Shown: positions 54,561 to 64,000 of the stretch, piece after piece
Layout of the letters: each line of letters starts with the position of its first letter
How positions within the stretch are numbered: position 1 is the stretch's first letter
Origin: Haliotis asinina
Taxonomy: Eukaryota; Mollusca; Gastropoda; Lepetellida; Haliotidae
Length of the DNA: 64,000 nucleotides
Assembly (NCBI RefSeq): GCF_037392515.1
Contig: NC_090295.1
Span: 22,026,001 to 22,090,000, forward strand
Reading direction: 5' to 3'
The notes under the pieces: model-generated
Database searches by the model: none
What the model saw: only the letters and a program-made list of their open reading frames with translations
What the model was told of the DNA's origin: nothing
Position numbers and translations under genes: made by a program

Positions 54561-55849
54561 AAACATTAAAATTCTGACTCGCCATATTCAGCGGCACATT
54601 TTGTTCAATTGGCACATATAATTTGTTTCTCGATACCAGAACCTAAGTCGTTTATTATAGCGCCACCATAAACTTACGCGATGAAAGGAAGTTGTATTCA
54701 GAAATGAGCTGTTTCTGGGGCCTCTATTGAACACAAATACTCAATTATTACATTGCCTTCGGAGGATATGGACACGTGTGTTATACTTCCTTGTTACCAA
54801 GGTCGGGTGATCAAGTGTACACGAACCATCTGTTTATGGCCATTGCAGTAATTCGTGTACAACCTTTCCTGATTAAACTCGTGGATTATTTGTATTGTTA
54901 TCAAGCATCCCCACAGTGTGATTGTCCTCTTATCCACTATTAGTCTGGGGCCAACAGGGGGCGATGTTATCTGTCTCCTTTTTCAAACTTGTGATTTATC
55001 CCTTCCCGACCCCAGCCTCTGCCGACCTCGCTACCCCCTACACCACCTTCTCTCTGTGCTTTTAGTGGACCACACAAGAAGGCGTAATATCATCAGCGTA
55101 ATTATAAGCTACCGGCGGTCCGGCAGAGGAGCTAGCAAATAGTTGACCCATCCACCCTCATAGCTCATCGCCACGCCTTCCCCTCCTCCCCCGCAGCAAG
55201 CCGCATTTTTAAAAAATTCTTTACATTTTTGAGGCTTGAGAAGCAGTGACGCCATTGTTATGAAGAACTTGATTTCCAAACAAGGTGATTTTGTATTCGG
55301 TTAAAGCTAAACGGCCACGGCATGCTTTCTCCCCACAGAGTTAAGCATTGTACTTGATTTTGGAAAAAAATGGTTAAAAGAAATCAGTTATTCAGTATAA
55401 AAAACAATGGTACTGGTATCAGTATTGTTTGTGCACATAATGATGAATTCTTCTTTCCAAAAAGGTTCTACGCGGAAAATAAATAGTATTTATTATGCAA
55501 TGGCTGGAAACAGATAAAGCTTGGGTTCCTAATATGGATCTTCACGGGTCCATATATTTGGGGACCAATCAAAGCGTAATACTTTTCGGACATTTTTTAC
55601 TGTAGTCCATGGGCTTGAAACATTCACCAGGTTTATTTGTAATCGGCAGAATTTCTGCATTGCACATCAAAGTTTCAGATCCTGAAAAACTGACAACAAT
55701 CATTGCGTCATGACATGTTATGATACTTTCCAAACAGAATTTTATTAAAAAGTCAATTCAATATTGTTTTATTATTCAATCACCTAAGTGTTCATAAAAA
55801 GATGAACATCGAATTACAGTGAAACATAAAGTAAACCAGGAGATTCGTG
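54561..55849. other. Intergenic, nothing recognised
   Basis: No exon or repeat family seen. Confidence 0.45.
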
Positions 55850-56020
55850 GTTTTCGTTGCTTTTAGCAATATTCCAGTATTATCAAGTCGGGGGATACAC
55901 ACATTGTTACCATTGTGGAATCGAACCTTGTGCTTCGCCGTGACGAGCGGTTACATAGTACCCATCTAGGGGATCGACCCTAGGTCTGCGACGTGACGAA
56001 GTACCTGGGCTACCCCTCCA
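55850..56020 (-). mobile_element. SINE family A, with a second A head fused
   Basis: TTTTAGCAATATTCCAGTAT, GAATCGAACCTTGTGCTTCG, CCGTGACGAGCGG and then again GGGATCGACCCTAGGTCTGC, CCTGGGCTACCCCTCC. Confidence 0.78.
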
Positions 56021-56302
56021 CCCCAGTCTGAGGGGTGAACCATTAATGTGACTAAAGTCATAAGAAATTGTCGGCAATATCTGAAAAATTCTAACTTATA
56101 GGCTGGCAGACTGGCAGACCAATTGCAAGCACAAGAACCTAACTACGTCACAGATGAAGCCCCTCCGGTACACACCATCGGTGTGACGTCATAACTTTAC
56201 GTGTTCTAGGAAACAGACTGTTTATTCGAATAGATATTGTTCCATAGTCAACACTGTATACGATGTTCGAAGAAAAGAAAAGTTTCGGTGAATAAGTATG
56301 AG

Positions 56303-56532
56303 CCAGTGATTGACTTCACTTTTACGCCGCACTTAGCAATATTCCAGCTATATTGCGGAGGTCTGTAAATGACTGGGCCGGTAATCCAGTGACCAACAGC
56401 TTAAGCATCGATCTACGCAACTGGGAACTGATGACATGTGTCAACCAGGCCTGACCACCCGATCCCATGAGTCGCCTCTTGCGACAATCATGGGTTACTG
56501 AATATCGATTCTTGCCCGGATCTTCGCGGGTT
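56303..56532 (-). mobile_element. SINE family B, near full length
   Basis: ACTTTTACGCCGCACTTAGC, ACCAACAGCTTAAGCATCGA, GACCACCCGATCCCATGAGT, GGGTTACTGAATATCGATTC, CCCGGATCTTCGCGGG. Confidence 0.92.
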
Positions 56533-56807
56533 TTTTATCAGCATGAAATATTTTTAGTCACTGAAACACAAAGTCAAGTCCGACCAAACGGCTCATGAAC
56601 TGACCGCTCGATGACTATCTTAAAGAAGGTTGATGGTTAACATATTGTGCTGAGACTATTCGTCTTTGAATCCACGCCCACTTAAAAAAACGAACAGTTA
56701 GAACGAGGGTTTTGTCAAATATATACGTCCTTTAGTTTTGATGATCAATGAATCGAGGTGGATTAATGGCCCTATAATCACTTCAAAAACTTTTCTGTTT
56801 CATAGTG

Positions 56808-56917
56808 ATTAAGTGAATGAATTAGTTTACCTTTAACAATAGTCCAATGGCGGGAGACATCATACTCATATGGTCGACGGGCGAACGCTTTAACCACTAG
56901 GCTACTCCATCTCCCCC
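56808..56917 (-). mobile_element. SINE family A, internally deleted
   Basis: ATGAATTAGTTTACCTTTAA, GGGCGAACGCTTTAACCACT, AGGCTACTCCATCTCCCC. Confidence 0.8.
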
Positions 56918-56943
56918 ATAGCGATTAAGAGGCATATGATCAT

Positions 56944-57053
56944 GGGGAGATGGGGAGATGGGTAGAGTGGCGGGTAAAGCGTTCGCTCGTCACGCCGAAG
57001 ACCGGGGTTCGCTTCCCATATGGGCACAATGTGTGAAGTACTCACTCACTCAT
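56944..57053 (+). mobile_element. SINE family A, head joined directly to tail
   Basis: GGGTAGAGTGGCGGGTAAAG, CGTTCGCTCGTCACGCCGAA, GGGGTTCGCTTCCC, GTGTGAAGTACTCACTCACT: the whole body after GTGTGAAG is missing. Confidence 0.88.
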
Positions 57054-57089
57054 GACATAGTCAAAACTGTTAAGTCAGCTCTACTTGTT

Positions 57090-57166
57090 TTTTTCTCTCT
57101 CCCTCTCCCTTTCTCTCTCTCCCCCTCTCTCTCACTCCCTCTCCCTCTCTCACTCTCTCTCTCATT
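57090..57166. repeat. (CT)n-rich microsatellite
   Basis: CTCTCC and CTCT repeats with few interruptions. Confidence 0.93.
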
Positions 57167-57950
57167 CCGTGTTTCGTCAAACGCAGTATCCAAGTGACTG
57201 TTTTTCCCCTTGCTGTCAATTTTGAAAGGTCAAGAAATCATGAAATGGTCAAGACTTGGAGCCAAAACGTGCAATTTGCTTCGTATTTATTACCGTTTTC
57301 ATGCCGCTATATTCACACTAAGTATATAAGGTCACGTTTTAAATACAGGATCATGCAGTACAAAAAAGAACAATGGCATTTTTTCAGTATCAAGTGCGCT
57401 GTATATCAAATTGCAAAGTTTAAATAGAAAATTATCCCAATAGTGTTAGGTGGCATAAAGTTACACCCTAGATAAAATATTCTAAATGGACACAAGCCTA
57501 GCTCAAGCTTTGGGTAATCCTTGAATATTTAAAGTATCAGATAGCAGTCTAGAAGGTCGAGTCTCCGATACTTGAGTGTTTGCTGGATCTACTTTGAGGG
57601 GCTTGGACCAGGTTGAGAGGCTGGCCTCGAGTAGAGCCGAGACAACTATATGTTTACAGAAGGATTGGACAAACACCAAGCATTATTTGTCAATACTAAA
57701 CCTTCCCAGAGTCCCTTGAACCTGGGGACCGTTGAGCCAGTTTCTTTATGCAGCCATTAGGCTTAGTAATGTCACGACCAGCCCCAACACAGACCATCTA
57801 CAATTATTACAGGTTTCTTTAAACTGCTTTCAGGTTCGTATGGGACAGTAAACAGCGTTAAATATGTTGGTGGAGTAGAGACATCAGGGGGTGGTTCTTG
57901 GGTATGTTTTCTGTGGTGATCACTTGGCGTCGTCTTCAAGCAAGCGTTCT
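57167..57950. other. Intergenic, nothing recognised
   Basis: No exon or repeat family seen. Confidence 0.45.
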
Positions 57951-57956
57951 GATGAT

Positions 57957-58322
57957 TTAGTGTCTGATTGATGTGGTATCATACACTGAGGTTAATAGGA
58001 TCATATTTGAAGCCATTATCAATGACCTCTGAGGTCGGAAGCTTTTGAACCCCCATTGAAAGTTGAATACCCGCGGAATAAGTCCTCCCTCTTTAAGGCA
58101 TGAACGGACTGGATTCAGTACTTGAGATCCTACTGATAGTTTTATTTCACGATCCTTTCTTGAGCCGTGTGGCGAAGCAGCCTGGTGATTACTCTGACCA
58201 ATCTCGGACAGCATCACGGTTCTAGGAGAGATGTGTAAAAAGCTTTGTAGGGAAACTGTTGAGAGAGAAAGAAATTTCGAGCCATGATGCTGAAAGGATA
58301 GACCTATCTGAGTGACAGGCAA
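57957..58322 (-). pseudogene. Possible degenerate retroelement fragment
   Basis: A 121-residue open frame with IGLSF..., SPRTVMLSEIGQ, HGSRKDREIKL and a later EGGLIPRVFNFQW. The order is loosely like the stretch after the reverse transcriptase in DIRS/Ngaro elements (hydrophobic G-L, R-T-V, G-Q, then a G-R-x-x-R-E-I-E-L-like end). No catalytic motif is visible, so this is a weak call. Confidence 0.22.
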
Positions 58323-58393
58323 TGATTGTTAGATGAATTTGCAGAATGACCATGAATTCAGAGAAACGATCGGTCGTTTTCTCGTCTTCAGAT

Positions 58394-58515
58394 GATGCGT
58401 GGGGTAGCATAGTGGGTAATGCGCTTGCTCGTTACCCATGCCGCATGTTCGATACAAAATATGAACCCACTTTTGGTGTCCCCTGCTATGGCCTTGCTAG
58501 AATAAAGCTTTATGC
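58394..58515 (+). mobile_element. SINE family A, diverged
   Basis: GGGGTAGCATAGTGGGTAAT, GCGCTTGCTCGTTACCC, TTTTGGTGTCCCCTGCTATG. Confidence 0.8.
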
Positions 58516-58548
58516 TATATTGTTCGAGGTATGATGTTCCTTACCTAA

Positions 58549-58716
58549 CGGGGGCTGTGGAGTAGTCAAGTTGTTAAAGCGTTTGCTTGTCACGCCGAAG
58601 CCCCGGGTTCGATTCATCACAAGAGTGCATTGTGTGAAGCTCATTTCTGGTGTCCCCCGTCGTGATATTGTGGGATATTGCTTAACACGGTGTAAAACCA
58701 AACTCACTCACACACA
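58549..58716 (+). mobile_element. SINE family A
   Basis: GAGTAGTCAAGTTGTTAAAG, CGTTTGCTTGTCACGCCGAA, GGGTTCGATTCATCAC, GTGTCCCCCGTCGTGATATT, GTAAAACCAAACTCACTCAC. Confidence 0.92.
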
Positions 58717-59147
58717 AACTTATAAAACGTGGTGTCCGCCTTGCCGCACTTATTTGAAAGGTCTACCATAAGCAATGTAAATGCTATGTATTTTATGTAT
58801 CTTAACTATGTGTTGTATTGGGCGAGACTTGAATAAGCAATCTCTCCTGGGTGTGCATTTATCTCTCCACGAATTGACGTTACCAGGCTGTTCATATTCA
58901 GACTCCTCTCAGCTGTGCATTTAAGGATATATTTCACATCCCCTGCCAAAAGCCATGACTGATCTTTGAATAATATTATAAATTTACATTTTTTAAGCAT
59001 TGTGTGTTATTTGATATAACGAAATTCATGGAATTTCAAATTCACGAGACTAACACGATTTCCAAAGAAGCTGTCAGGAAGTGTTTTGGGAGGACATATC
59101 ATTAACATAGATCTGTCTCCCCATGCATCGTTTTGGTCTCAGTGGGA

Positions 59148-59299
59148 ATGGTTGGGGTTGCCTAGTGGGTAAAGCGTTCGCTTGTCACGTCGAAGGCTAT
59201 GGTTCGATTCTCCACATGGGTACATAGTCTGAAGCCCATTTGTGGTGTCCCCTGTCGTGATCGATATTGCTGACACATTGCTAAAAGCAGAAAAACCCA
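59148..59299 (+). mobile_element. SINE family A
   Basis: GGTTGCCTAGTGGGTAAAGC, GGTTCGATTCTCCACATGGG, TGTGGTGTCCCCTGTCGTGA; tail degraded. Confidence 0.9.
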
Positions 59300-60348
59300 A
59301 TGGAAAATAACGTGACAGACGTCAGAAAAGATAAAACGTCAATACCAGAGAGTAACCAGTCTCGAATAGTGGCCCTGACAGATCCCGTTAAAAAGTGATG
59401 AAGCGTTTATGGATTGCTGAAACTCAGTGATCATACTAGATGGAAAGTGTCAATATCGTCTCATCTGATGTCAGCTCCTGACAATTTTTTTTCACAAAAA
59501 CGTTCGCTGTCCAACGGCTCATCCAGCAATACTCCTGCCTTACCACAACCGAACAAAACCACAGGAAACGACGTAATCCTTGTCTATTAAATCATACGCA
59601 TGAAGGCTCGTATCGGGTTTACTGATTCCTTAGAAACCTTCTTTTAAAGGTTTTTCAATGGTAATATATGCGATGCTGGTGTCTTTATTATTTTTTGCAC
59701 GTTTAGGGCAGTTTTATCAACTTTGCAAAATTGTCTCAAAAAGTATTTCAAAATCAAAACATCAATGCTTTCTTTCACCCTTTTCACAATTTTGCTAAAC
59801 AAATATAATTTGTTCCCATCCCAGTTGTTTTGCGAGTTTTGTGGTTTAGGCGATATCTTATGAAGCGGCGTGTTTTATCGCACTTGACCATTTTAGGATA
59901 TAATAGTTGTACCATGAATTTGAAAAGTCAGTGTCTGGACTATCCTCTTTATGGATTTAAGGAATAGGGCGTGATGGCTGTGGTCTAATATGTGGCTAGG
60001 TGTCGTGATTTTATCAGCTAGGGCCGGGCTGGGAGTAGTCCTATTTATTATAGAAAAGAGTTCTGGAGCTGTAATATACGAGTTGGGGGTCTGTGATGTG
60101 TCGCGTGGATAACGAGGGTCCGGGGAGCATCGACAGTCTCCGGTTTTCAATATTGTGTATCTACATACGTACACTATAATACAACTCGGGGACTCAGTTG
60201 AGTTGAAACGTATTACTTTTGTTCAGCCATCTGGGTTTTGAAGTATGTCTTCACAGGATACATTGTCACTACGCTAAATTGCCCGTGACATTTTTATTAC
60301 ATCAAAAAATGCTTTTAGGTAAATTTCTAAATTACTGAGTACTGTTTA
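59300..60348. other. Downstream flank of the minus-strand gene
   Basis: No repeat family recognised. A minus-strand open frame at 59893-60174 has no matching splice sites that I could support. Confidence 0.4.
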
Positions 60349-60608
60349 TTATCCCGACGCGAGTGAGTCCAGAACATTCGGCATGAAATCAGGCAGAATG
60401 GTTCGGTCCGATCCCTGCTGAGTGATGTCGGGAAATCCACAATATGTCTGTCGCTTGAATAGAGATTGTTGTCTTATTTTTCTGTTTAGACATTCAATGA
60501 ATTCAGCATGTTGTAGGATGGCCTTGAGGTAAATAGAATACATGAAATTAATGCGGTAGAGTGTGTTAGGAGTATTTCGTAACGTCCACGCCAGTGTCAC
60601 AATCAAAC
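60349..60608 (-). CDS. Minus-strand gene, last coding exon
   Basis: Acceptor CATTTACAACAG (minus strand), then GT TTG ATT GTG: GLIVTLAWTLRNTPNTLYR, 85 codons and stop. The open frame runs on upstream only because it reads through a SINE. Confidence 0.55.
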
Positions 60609-61698
60609 CTGTTGTAAATGTTAAGAGCACCAGTAAGTGAGTTAATTTTTTATTTTTACGCCACATTCCAGCAAATATTTCAATTAAGGGCGGCGGTCTG
60701 TTCGTAATCGAGTCTGGACCAGACAATCCAGTGATCCATAGCATGAGCATCGGTCTACGGAACTGGGATACGATGACATGCGTCAACCAAGTCATCGAGC
60801 CTGACCACCCGATCCCGTAAGTCGCCTCTTACGACAAGCATTGGTTACTGAAGATCAATTCTAACCCAGATCTTCACGGGTCGCCAACCAACGCTTCCAG
60901 GGTATAGGGGTGGTGGGGAAATCTGGGGTGGGGGAGTTCGATTCCCCATATGGAAGTCCATTTCTGGTGATATTACTGGAATATTGTTACAAGGAGCGTA
61001 AAACAGTACTCACTCACACAAGGGGTATAACCGTTGACGAGAAAACGAGTTATCTCTCTTCTGGTCATGTTGATGTCATCCATCGCGACCTCCCACGACA
61101 ATTCCTTGTCAATATCTCGAATGCAGTGAACTCTCATTTGATCTGGACTGTATTTAACAGAAGGACAAAACAAAGTATACACCTATATTGTATGGTCAGA
61201 ATGAAACAAGCTAGATAAGGTTATTCAATGTTGCTGTATGTATTTGAAACAGGTATTTTGCCTGTGTTTAGTTGGGAGTGTTTCGACGACTGTTGTCAGC
61301 TCACTAACGCTTTGAGAACGTCAGTATTTTCTTCCGTCAGATCAGTTTGATCGACCTTGTCTAAGTGAGTGAGTGAGTGAGTATGATTTTTCGCCATCTT
61401 AGCAATATTGCAGCAATATCACAGCGGGGTACACCAGAAAAGGGGCTTTGCTCATTGTACTCACGCTTTAACCCCTTGGCCGATGCTTTTATCACTTCAA
61501 CCAGCCCGTCTTGCCTTAGACAAATGAAGCTATGTCTCTGATGTTTCAAAATAATTGCCTATCACAAAATCACAATAATATTCAATATGACCACCCATGT
61601 ATTCCATAACAACGAAAAATATGACCACGATGGGCAGTTAGGCGTGAACTCTTATTGGCGTCACCGACTCTGAGGGTTGCCTCTACCTGTTCATCCAT
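60349..61698 (-). CDS. Unrecognised small protein, 3-4 exons
   Basis: In transcript order: 61698-61687 (ATG, tentative), 61355-61309, 61147-61032, 60608-60349 (stop TAA). About 144 residues: an acidic start (TDLTEENTDVLKAPDQ), a middle with IRDIDKELSWEVAMDDINMT, a hydrophobic stretch (FLVNGLIVTLAWTL) and then a mostly helical-looking part (YRINFMYSIYLKAIL, QHAEFIECLNRKI) ending LDSLASG. The two later junctions join split Ala and Gly codons correctly, which supports them. The hydrophobic stretch is short for a membrane helix and may instead be a buried helix. I do not recognise the family. The reading of exons rests on phase and composition only, with no homology. Confidence 0.5.
60631..60883 (-). 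mobile_element. SINE family B, longest copy (about 253 bp), intronic
   Basis: AAGTGAGTTAATTTTTTATT tail side, GGCGGCGGTCTGTTCGTAAT, GAGCCTGACCACCCGATCCC, GTAAGTCGCCTCTTACGACA, and the 5' end CTAACCCAGATCTTCACGGG. Confidence 0.95.
60907..61022 (+). mobile_element. SINE family A with GGGTATA target-site duplication, intronic
   Basis: GGGGTGGTGGGGAAATCTGG, GAGTTCGATTCCCCATATGG, TTACTGGAATATTGTTACAA, GTACTCACTCACACAAG. GGGTATA flanks it at 60900-60906 and 61023-61029; the right-hand copy reaches to 3 bases inside the donor at 61031. Confidence 0.85.
61032..61147 (-). CDS. Minus-strand gene, middle exon
   Basis: Acceptor TCTGTTAAATACAG, donor AACG|GTTATA (weak after +2). Reads PDQMRVHCIRDIDKELSWEV, then AMDDINMTRREITRFLVN, and ends one base into a Gly codon. 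Confidence 0.55.
61309..61355 (-). CDS. Minus-strand gene, upstream exon
   Basis: VDQTDLTEENTDVLK plus two bases (GC) completed by T to Ala; donor GC|GTTAGT. The acceptor is either ACAAG at 61356-61360 or CACTTAG at 61361 onward, the latter contributed by a SINE tail. Confidence 0.42.
61362..61497 (-). mobile_element. SINE family A
   Basis: AAGTGAGTGAGTGAGTGAGT, CACAGCGGGGTACACCAGAA, ACGCTTTAACCCCTTGGCC; abuts the 61309-61355/60 exon. Confidence 0.88.
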
Positions 61699-62704
61699 GT
61701 GAAGGCTAAACCCTGATCGAGAGGGACCACATTCACCGTAAAGCAAATAATCAATTGCTTAAATCATTCGACAATTTCTCGAGTTTCAAACAAACCCGTT
61801 TTAAAGAAAACATGCATTTGTCGACATGCCTTTAACTGACAATGAGAAAGCAGCCAGTTTGACGTTAACTCGGATAATCCGAGACTAGTGCTCTTTTCAA
61901 CTTTAATTTTCTGTTTGCATAAATAATTGCTTGCAGAATCTGGAATTAAAATGAATTCAGCTGAAGCAAACTGCAAATAATCGAAATATATAGAAATCGT
62001 TTTCTCTTATTTACTTTAGAAATTCAATACCTTCTTTTCTGAACCTTGTGTGATATCAGTTAGCTGCCCTTGGTTCTAAAGTCTCGCGTGATCTTAGGAG
62101 AGGAGACGTGACTTTGGTATACACTAACACGACACGGTGCTTCTCGGCCGTTGGGTTGAGCAATAAACGCGTGACACGACATTTGTGATTGTATATCCTG
62201 AAAATGCAAATTAAGTTTCACTTGTCACAAAAATTCATGTTATGGTGGCAAAAGAATGTCTGTTAAGTTACCCGCCCTTGTTCGTGGGTGAATATCTGGA
62301 TGGCACGTGGAGCTGAAATAGAGCGGGCGGAAACAAGAAACAAATGTTATGAAGTAATTTTTTCGACCTTTCAGCGATTAAAATTGTTGGAATAATTGTT
62401 TGTCATAACGTTCACAACTGTACCATAATAAAGTTAATCTAATGTTTTAGAACACCTCTCTTCTCATAATGTCACAACTTTATTGGGTGGTATAATTACA
62501 TACGCCCAAAGCACGCCCAACTCTGTTGCAAAAAAACTTTAGAGGCTGAAGCGAAAACACATGTTTTCTCAGGACAAGATATTGCAAACTCAAATGCTTT
62601 TAACATTTTGCAGCTCTAATCATAGAGTGCACTTAGAGTGCTATATTTGGAAGCCGACCTTAACTGAAGAGACAAGCACATGTTTGTGAGGTTGTATTCT
62701 GCCT
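61699..62704. other. Upstream flank of the minus-strand gene
   Basis: No exon or repeat family seen. No clear TATA or initiator for the minus strand could be picked out. Confidence 0.4.
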
Positions 62705-62956
62705 TAGTGAATGTGTTTAGTTTTACAGTGTTGGTTTGTTGTTTTACGAAGCACTCACCAATATTCCAGCTATATCGCGATGGTCTGTCGATCCTGAACC
62801 AGACAATTTAGTTACCGAGAGCATGAGCATGGATCTACGCAATTGAGAATTGGTGGCATTTGTCAACCAACTTAGCGAGTCTGACTGTCCGAACCCGTTA
62901 GTCGCTTCTTACGACAAGCATGGGTTGCTGAAGATGCTTAATCTGTAACGAGGACT
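62705..62956 (-). mobile_element. SINE family B, near full length
   Basis: AATATTCCAGCTATATCGCG, CCGAGAGCATGAGCATGGAT, CGAACCCGTTAGTCGCTTCT, TACGACAAGCATGGGTTGCT. Confidence 0.9.
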
Positions 62957-62970
62957 TGCCTCACAATTAG

Positions 62971-63100
62971 GACATCGGTTTCCAGTTGCGCAGGTCGATG
63001 CTCATGCTTTTGATCACCGTCTTGTCTGGTGATTTACAGACCGCCGCCACATAGCTGGAATATTGCTGAGTGCGGCGTAAAACTGAACTCACTCATTCTC
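62971..63100 (+). mobile_element. SINE family B, 5'-truncated
   Basis: CGGTTTCCAGTTGCGCAGGT, GATTTACAGACCGCCGCCAC, TGCTGAGTGCGGCGTAAAAC, TGAACTCACTCATTC. Confidence 0.92.
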
Positions 63101-63296
63101 AATTAGGAGACATGAATAGAGAACTGGTATTTCGTTCTCCCTTGAACAACAGAGGGAGTGAAACACAGGTGTCAAGGTCTATTTTCTGAATTATAAAGAT
63201 GATGCTTAGTGATATGGGGATTTTTGACCTGACTTCCGACGCCTGCTTCTTGGTACCCAAGTGGGATAAGAAATAACGTTGCTTCCATGTTAGACG

Positions 63297-63428
63297 GGGT
63301 GGTTAGGTAGCATTGTGGTTATGGCGTTCGCTCGTCTCGAGTTCACTTACCCATATGGGTGCAGTGCCCTCTGCTATGAAATTGCTGGAATATTAATCAA
63401 AAACGGCATAAAGCCTTACTCATTTAGT
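63297..63428 (+). mobile_element. SINE family A, diverged
   Basis: TTAGGTAGCATTGTGGTTAT, GGCGTTCGCTCGTC, AATTGCTGGAATATTAATCA, AAAACGGCATAAAGCC. Confidence 0.8.
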
Positions 63429-63764
63429 CCGCGTTGAACTGACGTCCACAACGGATGGGTGGAGACGCCACATCACCAAAAGATAGATTGTAAAATTAAT
63501 GTTATAAGTATATATTTCTCCATGAAGAGGCCGCCATAGATAACTCAGACTTATTTACGACTTACCGAGATTACATTTCCGAATTTGGAATGCTGGACAA
63601 TAAACCTTTTTCGAAGTTTTGATTGTTATCTTTTATGAATGACTAGATATTACTGGCTGTCTCCAATGAAAGGGCGACAGGCGTTTTTTCTCTAATTACA
63701 ATCTGTGGGGATTTGACCACCCAGTGTTTCACACATCAAATCGAAAACCTTTGACGAGCCAGGG

Positions 63765-63901
63765 TACCTTTTCACAAAACTCCCGTAAGCCAAAGATCTC
63801 GTAAGTTTTCTTGTAGCCATTTTACTGTAACACAGGAGCTACGGATGCTACGAGAAAAGTTACAAGATCTTCAGCTTACGAGAGCCTTGTGAAACGGGGT
63901 C
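63765..63901. mobile_element. Hairpin element (TTTCACAAA / TTTGTGAAACGGGG type)
   Basis: GGGTACCTTTTCACAAAACT, CCCGTAAGC and AAGATCTCGTAAG pair with CTTACGAGAGCCTTGTGAAA, CGGGGTCC and TTACAAGATCTTC. Confidence 0.75.
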
Positions 63902-64000
63902 CATGCTCTACTGACAAGTTTCAACACTAAAACGTAAACTGATATTTTGAAACAATGTCACTCGAGTAATCAGTACCAAACAAAATCGAACAAAATATAG

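Noticed and set aside
59893-60174. 93-codon minus-strand open frame
   Set aside because: Composition is not clearly protein-like, and no phase-consistent splice to the neighbouring gene was found.
60609-60795. Upstream part of the 148-codon minus-strand frame
   Set aside because: It lies in family B SINE sequence; the acceptor at 60609-60610 gives a phase-correct exon start instead.

Overview
The window is animal nuclear DNA with spliced, intron-rich genes, a dense population of tRNA-derived SINEs, fold-back elements and tandem arrays, and no prokaryotic gene layout. The SINE with box A TAGCCTAGTGG and box B GGTTCGATTCC, and a second family ending in the same GCGGCGTAAAACTAAACTCACTCA tail (written here in pieces: GCGGCGTAAAAC, then (A)ACTCACTC), look to me like the short repeats of gastropod molluscs, abalone (Haliotis) most of all. 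That assignment is from memory of the repeat style and was not checked by search.

Three genes are supported. (1) 1229-12419, plus strand: eight exons of an SLC17-type (sialin / Na-phosphate cotransporter) major facilitator transporter, with phases that fit from exon 3990 to the stop codon. The N-terminal exon lies before the window, and the exon expected between 1468 and 3990 (the WxPPxERS segment) was not found. (2) 26882-30628, plus strand: a complete four-exon Hairy/E(spl)-type (Hes) bHLH-Orange repressor of 334 residues ending in WRPW plus three residues, with two Su(H)/RBPJ-type sites upstream and two K-box-like motifs downstream, so it is probably a Notch target. (3) 60349-61698, minus strand: a small unrecognised protein of about 144 residues, built from three or four exons whose phases agree. 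Its 423-base second-to-last intron is mostly two SINEs.

The rest is non-coding. 1-1228 is the upstream intron of the transporter. 12420-26400 and 30860-60300 are intergenic deserts filled with more than fifty SINE copies or fragments of at least two large families (called A and B here) plus single examples of others (C, D, E). There are minisatellites with units of 17, 18/36, 34, 38, 39, 42 and 55 bp, microsatellites, an A+C-skewed low-complexity block at 53.9-54.6 kb, a 578-bp element with long inverted ends inside the last transporter intron, and a scattered class of hairpin elements sharing GGCCCC...TTTC-type ends. Several of the longest open frames are only readings through these repeats.

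All splice sites and family names were read by eye. SINE boundaries are good to about 5-15 bases.
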